Part shown: in pieces, positions 34,923 to 43,459 of the stretch
Layout: each line of letters opens with the position of its first letter
Numbering within the stretch: the first letter of the stretch is position 1
NCBI GenBank assembly: GCA_965220465.1
Contig: CBDCPZ010000017.1
Location: forward strand, 124,001-188,000
Source of the DNA: JAHDHW01 sp965220465
GTDB lineage: Bacteria; Bacteroidota; Bacteroidia; Chitinophagales; Saprospiraceae
Direction of reading: 5' to 3'
DNA length: 64,000 nt
Position numbers and translations under genes: made by a program
The notes under the pieces: model-generated
The model's database searches: none
What the model saw: the letters and a program-made list of their open reading frames with translations, nothing else
What the model was told of the DNA's origin: nothing

Positions 34923-35924
34923 TTATCTAAAAAGTTGAAAACAATCGCTATAATCTACTCCTTTGTTTCGTTCGAAGTTCAATGTTATTGAAACTTCATG
35001 GCTTCCTCCCGTATATCCGGAAAGGCCAGATACGGTCACGTCATAGCTATAACCAACTTTGAAAATTCCCTTCTTCACTCCCACTAAAAAAATAGCGGCA
35101 TCTGGATTTGAAAGTGCCTGACGATACCAAACTCCGGCAAAGACAGCTCCTAAACTTCCATAGGCTCCAACATTCAACTGTCCAAAATCACCTTGTTTTA
35201 TAAACATAATATTTGGAGATATAAACGCCGATGGTTTTCGTTTATTGCCTTCTATTAATTTTATCTCCATCCCTCCGTGAATCGTAAAACGTATGGGTAA
35301 ACCTGTGTTCAAATTGTCGTTAATTCCCAGCAGTGACTCGTCGGGTGTGTTCAAATGTTTCATCGATAAACCACCATAAAACATTTTGCTGTAGGCAAGT
35401 ATTCCGGCAGAGATGTCAAAGTAAGAATTATTGAGGTTTTCCGGTGGAACTTCTTCAGTTTGGATGGGAGTTCCTCCAGGAGTAGTCGTTCCAAATCTAG
35501 GGTCAATTTGATCAAGAAACACAAATTTGCTCCAATTGTATCGCGCTTGCACAGCACTTCCTTCAACACCAAGCTTTAAAAAAAAGTCCCTTTTTACCTG
35601 AAGCCGGTAAGCGAAGAAGCCACTTATTTTATTTGTTTTCAACAACCCATTTCCTGCATCATCAGCGAGAATTGATAAACCATAGCCTATATTCAATGAA
35701 GGGGAAAATTGATCATAAGCGATTGAATAAGTAACGTATGCCTTATCAAGAGATGGCCATTGGTTTCGGTAATTTATTGCAATATGCGGCGCGTAAGTAT
35801 TTCCGGCAAATGCTGGATTGATTTGTAAAGGAGCAGAATAAAATTGACTGAAAATCGGATCCTGTGCACTTACACAAAAGCAAACCAACCAAAGGCTTAA
35901 AAAAAGTATTATATTTCTTAACAT
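34923..35924 (-). CDS. PorP/SprF family type IX secretion outer-membrane protein
   Basis: A 333-residue protein from ATG 35924; the 13 codons upstream are open but do not extend the signal peptide MLRNIILFLSLWLVCFCVSAQ sensibly. Immediately after cleavage comes DPIFSQFYSAPLQINPAFAG, the hallmark of the PorP/SprF family. This is followed by beta-barrel strands (NYRNQWPS, SIAYDQFSP, GYGLSILADDAGNG). Members form T9SS-associated outer-membrane complexes and often handle a specific partner adhesin. Which adhesin is not shown; the SprB-like gene is 26 kb away. It is divergent from porU across a 203-base region holding an inverted repeat. Confidence 0.9.
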   Translation of the reverse strand: MLRNIILFLSLWLVCFCVSAQDPIFSQFYSAPLQINPAFAGNTYAPHIAINYRNQWPSLDKAYVTYSIAYDQFSPSLNIGYGLSILADDAGNGLLKTNKISGFFAYRLQVKRDFFLKLGVEGSAVQARYNWSKFVFLDQIDPRFGTTTPGGTPIQTEEVPPENLNNSYFDISAGILAYSKMFYGGLSMKHLNTPDESLLGINDNLNTGLPIRFTIHGGMEIKLIEGNKRKPSAFISPNIMFIKQGDFGQLNVGAYGSLGAVFAGVWYRQALSNPDAAIFLVGVKKGIFKVGYSYDVTVSGLSGYTGGSHEVSITLNFERNKGVDYSDCFQLFR

Positions 35925-36051
35925 AGATGCAATATAATTAGATTGAAAAACGAAAAAGAGCAAAGTTTGTTAAACTAACGAAAAAGTCACATACTTGCTA
36001 TTTCAAAAACAATACTTGAGATATATTAACGTTTCTATAACAATTTAAAGT

Positions 36052-36088
36052 AAACGATACTTAGATCATCAAAATTGTAGTATCGTTT
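36052..36088. promoter_or_regulatory. Inverted repeat in the divergent T9SS control region
   Basis: A perfect 10-base inverted repeat, AAACGATACT (36052-36061) and AGTATCGTTT (36079-36088), with a 17-base spacer ends 39 bases upstream of the porU ATG. Divergent genes need no terminator here, so an operator or a leader hairpin is the likelier reading. Confidence 0.4.
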
Positions 36089-36127
36089 TGTATTCTTACT
36101 TACAAAAAACAAACTTATAAAATAAAC

Positions 36128-39100
36128 ATGAGGAATTGTACAATATTATTTGTCTTAATGTTTTATGTGTCAACAATTTTTGCACAATCTTCAATTACTG
36201 TTCGGGAATCGATTAATTGGGATGATAATCCAGTAATACATAATCCTACCGGAAACTTTGAAACAAAAATTTGGAATTTTAATGGTGCCACCTTTAATCC
36301 GGTTTATCCATCTTTGCCAATTTTTTCTGATCGTCACCCGGTAAATTCTTATGGCTTTGCTGATGTTGAGCTTGTAAATGTCCAATTTGAATCTTTCGAT
36401 AAAAACTTATCAGAAGATGATCAACATCTCGGAGAGGAATTAAATTTTGAAGCAGTGGTTTTTAACGACCGTGGCAATTACTATTTGTATTATTCCTTTA
36501 TACCTATTATAAAAACAAATTCAGGACGATTTGAAAAGGTAACTTCTTTCGAGCTCAAATTAAATTATACCCAACAGCCTCAAAGTAATTCACGAACGAC
36601 CTATCCTTATAATTCCATTTTAGAGAATGGCGAGATTTATAAAATTGCGGTGTCGAGTTCAGGTATGCATAAAATTAGTTTTGATTTTTTAAAAAATGAC
36701 CTCGAAATAGATATTGAAAATATTGATCCGCGAAAAATAGGAATTTATGGCGGTGGCGGTGGCATACTGCCTGAAGCTGTTGACGAACCTCGCTACGAAG
36801 CGCTTACCGAACTCGCTATTTTTATAAATGGTGAAAGTGATGGTCAATTTAATACCAATGATTTTATTTTATTTTATGCTGAAGGGCCTGACAAATGGCA
36901 TTATAACGAGACATTAGAATCGTTTCAAAGGCCTAAAAATTTTTACTCTAATAAAAACTATTATTTCATTAAAATAAAAAATGAAAACGGTCTTCGTCCA
37001 TCTTCCCAATCCTCAATTAATAGCACACAGTACACATGTAATAGCTTCGATGCATATAGCAGATTTGAGGAAGATCAGTTTAATTTATTAAATGAATCCG
37101 TTGGAGCTCAGGGCTCTGGTAGAGACTGGTATGGCGACCCTTATAATCCCGTAAGAGATCGGACATACAGTGATTTTTCTTTTCCAAATATAATCACTTC
37201 CGAGCCGGCGAATATAAGAGTTAGATTTGCAGGCAGAAGCAGAGTAGGAAGCAACTTAAATGTAAGCGTAGCGGGCCAGAACTTTTCAACTACAATAACT
37301 AAAGTTAATTGGACAAATAACGAGGATTCTTACGCGAGGAATGTACTAATTAATGAAACTTTCAACCCTTCCGGGAGCAGTATTAATGTGGGCGTTTCCT
37401 ACCCGACTGTTGGAGATGGAACCAATATTGGTTGGCTTGATTATATAGAATTAAATGTGCGTCGTCAGCTTAGATTGGAGGGAAGCCAATTGTCTTTTAG
37501 AGATCATAAATCACTGGACTATAATGCTACTAAGTTTCAATTGTCTAATATTAATAACAGCACAGTTGTCTGGGATATCACGGATAGATTACAACCAAAA
37601 AACCAGGCCTTTGATATAAACGGTACAACTTTAAGTTTTGGAGGAAATACTGAAGGCAACTTGAAAGAATATGTTGCTTTTGATCCGAACAGTTCTTTTT
37701 CCAGCCCGGAGGCTGTTGGTCAGGTAGGAAATCAGAATTACCATGGAATTGACAATGTCGATATGGTCATTGTTTATCATCCGGATTTTGAAGAAGCAAC
37801 CAACCGATTAATTCAACACCGCCAAAGTTTCAATGGTTTTACGATGCGAAAGGTGAGGATTGATTTGTTATTTAACGAGTTTTCCAGCGGACGCCAGGAT
37901 GCTTCAGCTATTCGTGATTTTGCAAAAATGTTGTATGATAGAAACAGTAATAAATTTAAGTATTTATTATTGATGGGTGATGGTTCGTTTGACCATCGTG
38001 ATATTACAGGGCAGGGTAAAAATTATATTACAGTTTACGAAACCACCACTTCGCTCGATCCTATCTATTCCTTCCCATCTGACGATTATTATGCTTTGCT
38101 TACAGAAGGGGAAGGACAGGGCCTTATTGGAGCATTAGATATTGATGTTGGTAGAATTCCTGCCCGTACTGGTTATGAGGCGAATGCGGTTGTACAAAAA
38201 ATTATTGATTACGAAACCAATTCAAAGTCATTGAAAGATTGGCGAAATCGTTTGGTATTTAACGCTGATGATGAAGATGGGAGTCTTCATTTAGATCAAG
38301 CTGATGAAATAGCACAAAATGTTCGTAGTGAGCATCCGATTTTCAATATGAACAAAATATATTTTGATGCTTATCAACAGGAATCAACACCTGGCGGCGA
38401 ACGATTTCCAAAAGCTACAGAAGCAATCAACCGGGATATTTATAAAGGAGTACTGGTCATGAATTATATGGGGCATGGAGGCTCAACTGGTTGGGCACAA
38501 GAGCGAGTACTTACTCTTAGCGATATAAATAGCTGGGATAATTATTATAAACTTCCCCTTTTGGTAACAGCAACTTGCTCATTTGCCGGTTATGATGAAC
38601 CATCCATTACTACAGCTGGTGAATTGGCAATGCTAAAAGAAGATGGAGGAGTGATTGGATTGTTTACAACTACCAGAGCAGTATTTTCGTCTCATAATAA
38701 AATATTAACGAAATCGGTTTTTAACAATATTTTTCAGCCTCTTGGTGAAGAAGTAATCGCCATTGGTGAAATATTGCGAACTGCTAAGAATACTAGTGGT
38801 GCAGCTACTTCCAATTCACGTAAATTTACTCTTATTGGTGATCCTGCTTTAAAACTGGCTATTCCCAAACAAAATATTGTTACTACAAAAATTAATGACC
38901 ATGATCTTTCTGATGGTTTATTGGGAGATACGATCCGGGCTTTGCAAAAAGTTACAATCGAAGGATTAGTTCAGGATTTTAATGGGAATGTTCTTACAGG
39001 GTTTAATGGTACAGTATATCCTACCATTTTTGATAAAGAAATAACGGTAACGACGCTTAGCCAAAACAGCGGAAGCCCTAAGCGTGATTTTCAAATTCAA

Positions 39101-39961
39101 AAAAACATAATTTTTAAAGGTCGTGCGAAAGTAATAAACGGAGCTTTCAGCTTTTCATTCGTCGTTCCAAAAGATATTAATTATGAATACGGATTTGGAA
39201 AAATAAGCTATTATGCTGAAGATGGAAATGCGCTTGATGCCAGAGGATATTACGATAAAATAGTCATCGGCGGTACTCATCTTGGAGCAATTGTTGACGA
39301 TCAGGGACCACTGGTTCAGGTATATATGAATTCCGAAAATTTTGCTTTTGGAGGACTTACCAGCCCAAATCCGACGCTGTTAGTTAAGCTGTCTGACGAT
39401 AATGGTATTAATGTTGTTGGGAATAGTATTGGCCATGACTTGACAGGGGTTTTGGATGAGGTTACTCAAGAGACCTATATTCTTAATGACTTTTATGAAT
39501 CCGAATTGGATGATTATACAAAAGGAGAAGTTCGGTTTCCGTTGTTCGACCTGGAAGAAGGTGTTCATGCTATAAAAGTTAAAGCTTGGGACGTGGCAAA
39601 TAATTCTGGTGAAGGGTATACAGAATTTTTAGTAGCTTCAAATACTGCGGTGACTTTAGATTACGTTTTAAATTATCCTAATCCATTTACCACCTCCACC
39701 AATTTCCAGTTTGAACACAATATGAAGAATCAAAATTTGGATATCCAAATTCAGATTTTTACAATAGCTGGGCGGTTAGTTAAAACAATTGAGGATAATG
39801 TGTTTACAGATGGTAGAAGAGTTTCTGGTATAAATTGGAATGGGACAGATGATTTTGGCGGACAATTGGGCAAAGGAGTTTATCTGTACAAAGTGAAAGT
39901 AAGAGCTGAAGGAACTGAAACGACTGAAAGCGATTTTGAAAAGTTAGTTATTCTAAAATAA
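36128..39961 (+). CDS. porU: Type IX secretion system sortase PorU
   Basis: A 1277-residue protein with signal peptide 1-20. An N-terminal beta-rich propeptide-like region runs to about residue 560. A gingipain-type C25 cysteine protease domain spans about residues 560-900, with the catalytic dyad H783 (NYMGHGGSTGW) and C817 (TATCSFAGYDEP). FlgD/T9SS-type beta-domains lie at the C-terminus (YPNPFTTSTNF, WNGTDDFGGQLGKGVYLY). PorU removes the type A sorting domain and attaches cargo to anionic lipopolysaccharide. The domain order and length fit known PorU proteins. PorV, its outer-membrane partner, follows 85 bases downstream. Confidence 0.95.
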   Translation: MRNCTILFVLMFYVSTIFAQSSITVRESINWDDNPVIHNPTGNFETKIWNFNGATFNPVYPSLPIFSDRHPVNSYGFADVELVNVQFESFDKNLSEDDQHLGEELNFEAVVFNDRGNYYLYYSFIPIIKTNSGRFEKVTSFELKLNYTQQPQSNSRTTYPYNSILENGEIYKIAVSSSGMHKISFDFLKNDLEIDIENIDPRKIGIYGGGGGILPEAVDEPRYEALTELAIFINGESDGQFNTNDFILFYAEGPDKWHYNETLESFQRPKNFYSNKNYYFIKIKNENGLRPSSQSSINSTQYTCNSFDAYSRFEEDQFNLLNESVGAQGSGRDWYGDPYNPVRDRTYSDFSFPNIITSEPANIRVRFAGRSRVGSNLNVSVAGQNFSTTITKVNWTNNEDSYARNVLINETFNPSGSSINVGVSYPTVGDGTNIGWLDYIELNVRRQLRLEGSQLSFRDHKSLDYNATKFQLSNINNSTVVWDITDRLQPKNQAFDINGTTLSFGGNTEGNLKEYVAFDPNSSFSSPEAVGQVGNQNYHGIDNVDMVIVYHPDFEEATNRLIQHRQSFNGFTMRKVRIDLLFNEFSSGRQDASAIRDFAKMLYDRNSNKFKYLLLMGDGSFDHRDITGQGKNYITVYETTTSLDPIYSFPSDDYYALLTEGEGQGLIGALDIDVGRIPARTGYEANAVVQKIIDYETNSKSLKDWRNRLVFNADDEDGSLHLDQADEIAQNVRSEHPIFNMNKIYFDAYQQESTPGGERFPKATEAINRDIYKGVLVMNYMGHGGSTGWAQERVLTLSDINSWDNYYKLPLLVTATCSFAGYDEPSITTAGELAMLKEDGGVIGLFTTTRAVFSSHNKILTKSVFNNIFQPLGEEVIAIGEILRTAKNTSGAATSNSRKFTLIGDPALKLAIPKQNIVTTKINDHDLSDGLLGDTIRALQKVTIEGLVQDFNGNVLTGFNGTVYPTIFDKEITVTTLSQNSGSPKRDFQIQKNIIFKGRAKVINGAFSFSFVVPKDINYEYGFGKISYYAEDGNALDARGYYDKIVIGGTHLGAIVDDQGPLVQVYMNSENFAFGGLTSPNPTLLVKLSDDNGINVVGNSIGHDLTGVLDEVTQETYILNDFYESELDDYTKGEVRFPLFDLEEGVHAIKVKAWDVANNSGEGYTEFLVASNTAVTLDYVLNYPNPFTTSTNFQFEHNMKNQNLDIQIQIFTIAGRLVKTIEDNVFTDGRRVSGINWNGTDDFGGQLGKGVYLYKVKVRAEGTETTESDFEKLVILK

Positions 39962-40012
39962 AATATGTGTTTTGAAGGATTGTTTTACACAATATCTTCC
40001 TTCACAAATCAT

Positions 40013-40020
40013 TATATTTG
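40013..40020 (+). promoter_or_regulatory. Candidate -7 element TATATTTG in front of porV
   Basis: Exact TAnnTTTG match 26 bases upstream of the porV ATG, which suggests porV can be transcribed on its own as well as from porU. Confidence 0.35.
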
Positions 40021-40046
40021 CGGGATTTTTTTTTTGAAACCATTTT

Positions 40047-41276
40047 ATGAACATCATGATGAAATTAATACTAAGCGTTGTTTCAACTACAATGCTACTT
40101 TTTACAAGCCTGAACATTAATGCGCAAACATGTCTTGAGAGTCCTCCGGGGAGCGGAAATTATATTTTGCCCGATGGCTCTCCTTGTCCAAATACAATTG
40201 TTACAGCTGTACCTTTTTTGAGAATCGTTCCTGATGCTCGTTCAGGTGCAATGGGTGATGTTGGAATAGCGCTGTCGCCAGATGCAAACTCAATGGCACT
40301 TAATGCTTCAAAGTTAGCTAATGTCAAAAATGATATTAGTGTCTCTGCAACTTATACTCCCTGGCTAAGGGCTTTGGGGTTGCAAGATGTTTACCTGGCT
40401 TATTTAGCTGGATATAAGCAGATTGATGAACTCCAAACCATAGGGATGAGCCTTCGTTATTTTTCGCTGGGTACCATTTCATTTACCGATGAAAACGGCC
40501 AGGCACTTGGAACGGGAAAACCCAATGAGTTTGAAATTGCAGTAGCTTATGCTCGAAAACTGTCGTCAAAATTTTCTGTAGGGTTTACTCCAAAATTCAT
40601 CTACAGTAATTTGGCTTCCGGTCAACGTATTGGTGATGTTGATATAACTCCAGGAGTAGCAGGTGCGGCAGATATTTCAATGATTTACGTAACGCCAATC
40701 AAACATTCCAATAGTGAATCTGAATTGTCAATCGGATTGGCCATTACTAATCTGGGGACTAAAATTTCGTACACTAATTCTATTAACAAGGATTACATTC
40801 CAACAAACCTTGGAATTGGTGCCGCCTGGAAGTTTAATTTTGATGAGTACAATACTTTTACAATTGCAGCTGATATTAATAAATTGCTAGTTCCAACTCC
40901 GGTTTATCCGAATGACCCAAAATATGATGAAGATGCTAACGGGATAGCAGATTATAAAGAGAAATCTACTTTTGGGGCAATGCTTGGGTCATTTAGTGAT
41001 GCACCAGGTGGAGGAGCTGAAGAGCTTCGGGAATTGATGTATTCTGTTGGATTAGAATATTGGTATGATGAACAATTTTCTGTAAGAGCCGGATATTATA
41101 CTGAAAACTCTACAAAAGGTAATCGTAGTTTTTTCACTGTCGGGATTGGATTAAAATACAATATTTTTGGTTTGAATTTTTCCTACTTGATTCCTACAAC
41201 GAATCAACGTAATCCTCTTGACAATACACTTCGATTCTCGTTGTTATTTGACTTTGGAGGTGCTGGACTAGAATAA
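40047..41276 (+). CDS. porV: Type IX secretion outer-membrane shuttle protein PorV
   Basis: A 409-residue outer-membrane beta-barrel of the FadL-like fold. The signal peptide runs to about residue 27 (NINAQ). The diagnostic block VPFLRIVPDARSGAMGDVGIA is followed by DANSMALNASKLAN and multiple barrel strands, and the protein ends in the aromatic-rich LLFDFGGAGLE. PorV collects cargo from the SOV translocon and delivers it to PorU. Starts at 40047, 40056 and 40059 are possible; the choice does not affect the mature protein. It is followed by a strong terminator. Confidence 0.94.
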   Translation: MNIMMKLILSVVSTTMLLFTSLNINAQTCLESPPGSGNYILPDGSPCPNTIVTAVPFLRIVPDARSGAMGDVGIALSPDANSMALNASKLANVKNDISVSATYTPWLRALGLQDVYLAYLAGYKQIDELQTIGMSLRYFSLGTISFTDENGQALGTGKPNEFEIAVAYARKLSSKFSVGFTPKFIYSNLASGQRIGDVDITPGVAGAADISMIYVTPIKHSNSESELSIGLAITNLGTKISYTNSINKDYIPTNLGIGAAWKFNFDEYNTFTIAADINKLLVPTPVYPNDPKYDEDANGIADYKEKSTFGAMLGSFSDAPGGGAEELRELMYSVGLEYWYDEQFSVRAGYYTENSTKGNRSFFTVGIGLKYNIFGLNFSYLIPTTNQRNPLDNTLRFSLLFDFGGAGLE

Positions 41277-41296
41277 TAAAAAAAGATTTTTAAATA

Positions 41297-41334
41297 AAAA
41301 AAGGGAATCCTGAATACTTGGGATTCCCTTTTTT
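41297..41334. terminator. Bidirectional terminator after porV, overlapping the stop codon of the next gene
   Basis: A stem AAAAAAGGGAATCC (41297-41310) with its complement at 41321-41334 lies 20 bases after porV. The minus-strand gene's stop codon (41333-41335) falls in the outer edge of this hairpin. Confidence 0.85.
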
Positions 41335-42568
41335 ATTCCTTTACAATGGTAAAATTAACTTGATGCGTCTCGTTTAAGATTAAAAGGTAATATATCCCTG
41401 CAGTTAAATCCGAAATGTCAATTCTGGTCGTTGTCGTGTTTAGTTCTCCACTTTTCTTTAATCTGCCAATTTTATTGTAAAGCTTCCATTTTAATTCTTT
41501 ATGATGAATGCTTTTTATTTCGAAGAAATCCTGAGAAGGGTTTGGGTAAACTGTGATCGATTTCAGAGGAGATATGTCGTTGGTAGGCGTAGTTTCGTTA
41601 ATCCATTTGTTAATGGAAAAGGACAGCATTTTTTGAGATAAAGTTAATTGGGAATTGACTTTAAATTGTTCAGAAACAATGTAACCATATCCGTTTTCCC
41701 GAAAAGTAATGCCTTCTGTTTGGCTATTAGTCAGCCCCGTGCCTAGAGTTATGTTTCGCTTATTTCCAGAGAAAAAATTGTTGTTATTAAAATCGAAAAG
41801 CAGCCACATAAAATTAAAACCAAGTTCCGTATATCCAAGCAAAACAATTTCATTGTTGTCGCTAATGTCAGCACCGGTAATCAAACCTTCTACATTGAAA
41901 GTTTCTTTTAGTTGAGCAATATGCATTCCTGGCTCCGGAGAAAGAGTGTAATGTTTGGTTTGATTGTCTACCCAGTTTTTTGAGAATAAATGTAATTGGT
42001 CATTATAAAATAATAAAGCTTCACAATCAAAGTCGTTATTATTATTGTTTTCTGAAAAATCAACCTGATCACTGTATTCAAACTCAATTATTTCAGCAGT
42101 TATCGTATCGTTTGAAAGATCATTTTTATTAACCCGATAAATACTAAGATCAGTGCGATTGCCGGCATTATTGCCAAAATCTCCGATGTACAGGTAGTTT
42201 TGATTTTCTGCTAAATCTTCCCAATCGATATTGTCTCCATTAGCGATAACCACTGTTTGCAGAATGTCGCCGCTTACTGAATCAATGCGATAAATTTTAT
42301 TTTCATTTCCGCCGTCATTGTGAACCCATAATCCGGAATTGAACAATTCGGACCCGGAACATTCTTTTAAAAGGTCAGGCAGTTCACAGATTTGAGTTGG
42401 ACTGTAATTGGTCATTGGATAAATACAAGATCCATCATTTTCACTGGCGTTGCTATCGTAATTTAGGGCTTGCGGATCGGTGCAACCCGTCTGAGCGGAA
42501 ATATTATTAATAAAGAAGAAAAAAAATAAAATCGAAATTTTCACTAAAATGATTTTGAGTGAATGCAT
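41333..42568 (-). CDS. Secreted protein with T9SS type A sorting domain
   Basis: A 411-residue protein with a signal peptide of about 25 residues, followed by a Cys-containing TGCTDPQALNYDSNAS motif. That motif is frequent at the start of Bacteroidota secreted proteins, with the second Cys in DGSCIYP. Residues 60-320 are an Asp/Asn-rich beta-propeller-like region (NGDNIDWEDLAENQNYLYIGD, FNVEGLITGADISD), and the final 80 residues are a type A sorting domain (ITVYPNPSQDFFEIKS, LTAGIYYLLI). The enzymatic role is unknown. It probably follows the T9SS route to the surface. Its last codon overlaps the porV terminator hairpin. Confidence 0.8.
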   Translation of the reverse strand: MHSLKIILVKISILFFFFFINNISAQTGCTDPQALNYDSNASENDGSCIYPMTNYSPTQICELPDLLKECSGSELFNSGLWVHNDGGNENKIYRIDSVSGDILQTVVIANGDNIDWEDLAENQNYLYIGDFGNNAGNRTDLSIYRVNKNDLSNDTITAEIIEFEYSDQVDFSENNNNNDFDCEALLFYNDQLHLFSKNWVDNQTKHYTLSPEPGMHIAQLKETFNVEGLITGADISDNNEIVLLGYTELGFNFMWLLFDFNNNNFFSGNKRNITLGTGLTNSQTEGITFRENGYGYIVSEQFKVNSQLTLSQKMLSFSINKWINETTPTNDISPLKSITVYPNPSQDFFEIKSIHHKELKWKLYNKIGRLKKSGELNTTTTRIDISDLTAGIYYLLILNETHQVNFTIVKE

Positions 42569-42583
42569 AAAATAGTAATAAAA

Positions 42584-43025
42584 ACCACTGCAAACCTATA
42601 AGCCGGATTTTGTATTCCCGAACAGCAAGCTATTCTAAGAATCTCTATCATTTATCTAGTTCCGACATCACTATCGGAATCTATCTGCCTACCCTTCATG
42701 ATTTTCTTGAAACAAGAAAACTGAGCGAGCAACTCAGCTCACCAAATCTCAAAGACTTGGCAAATCAGGATTTACGTGGCATTTCAACCCACAAGGTTTA
42801 TCCCCCCAACAGGTTACCCTGCCAAGTCGTGCGCTCTTACCGCACGTTTTCACCCTTACCCCGATAAATCGAGGCGGTAATTTTCTGCGACACTTTCTGT
42901 GCCTGCTAACCCCTTTCGGTAATAGCAAGCCCCATTCGTTAAATGGTGTAGTGCTCTACGTTGTCCGGACTTTCCTCATTCTCCGATAATATCGGAAACC
43001 GCGATAGAGCAGTTTGCAGTGGTTT
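42584..43025 (-). ncRNA. rnpB: RNase P RNA (class A)
   Basis: Read on the minus strand this is about 440 bases of bacterial RNase P RNA. The universal 5' core GAGGAAAGTCCGGAC occurs at about 42962-42976, with GGTAACCTGTT-type and internal P4-side segments on the 3' side and ATAAGCCGGATTTTG-complement near the 3' end. The two ends pair as P1: AACCACTGCAAAC at the low-coordinate end and GTTTGCAGTGGTT at the high-coordinate end. It processes tRNA 5' ends with the RnpA protein. Exact ends are estimated. A plus-strand frame inside it is spurious. Confidence 0.95.
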
Positions 43026-43027
43026 TT

Positions 43028-43459
43028 ATACTTTAAGTTATTTTAATAACCTGTTTACCTTCATTTTCAAAAGGTACAAATAGAATACTTGAAATAAAGT
43101 ATTATTGTTCCATAAATCTAGCAACAGTTTCAGGTTAATAAAAATATTGATAAATTTTTCATGAAAAAATATACCATAAAAGTTGGATTGAATCATTAAA
43201 TATTTTTAAGTTTAATTTGTAAAGCGCTAAAATATTGTAGTTTATGTTTGTTTGGAAAAAGAAAGAAAAATTTATGTTTAGTTAATTGGTGATTTTTGAT
43301 TAAAAATTTCAACCTATTATCTTCTAGTTAATCCAGTTATTTGAACCCTATAATTTCAGCGTTTTTTGGATTAGATTTTGTTGTTAAATTATAAATTAAG
43401 CTAATATTTTTAGCAATTTCAATTTTTAAATCAAAAGTCACCTCCTCAGAAACTAATTA
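43028..43459. other. AT-rich gap between rnpB and the large histidine kinase
   Basis: 432 bases, very A/T rich, containing presumed promoters for rnpB (minus) and the kinase (plus). I found no ORF longer than about 12 codons and no structured RNA. Confidence 0.4.

Noticed and set aside
42610..42867. An 85-codon plus-strand open frame
   Set aside because: It lies wholly inside the RNase P RNA gene on the other strand and has no protein-like features.
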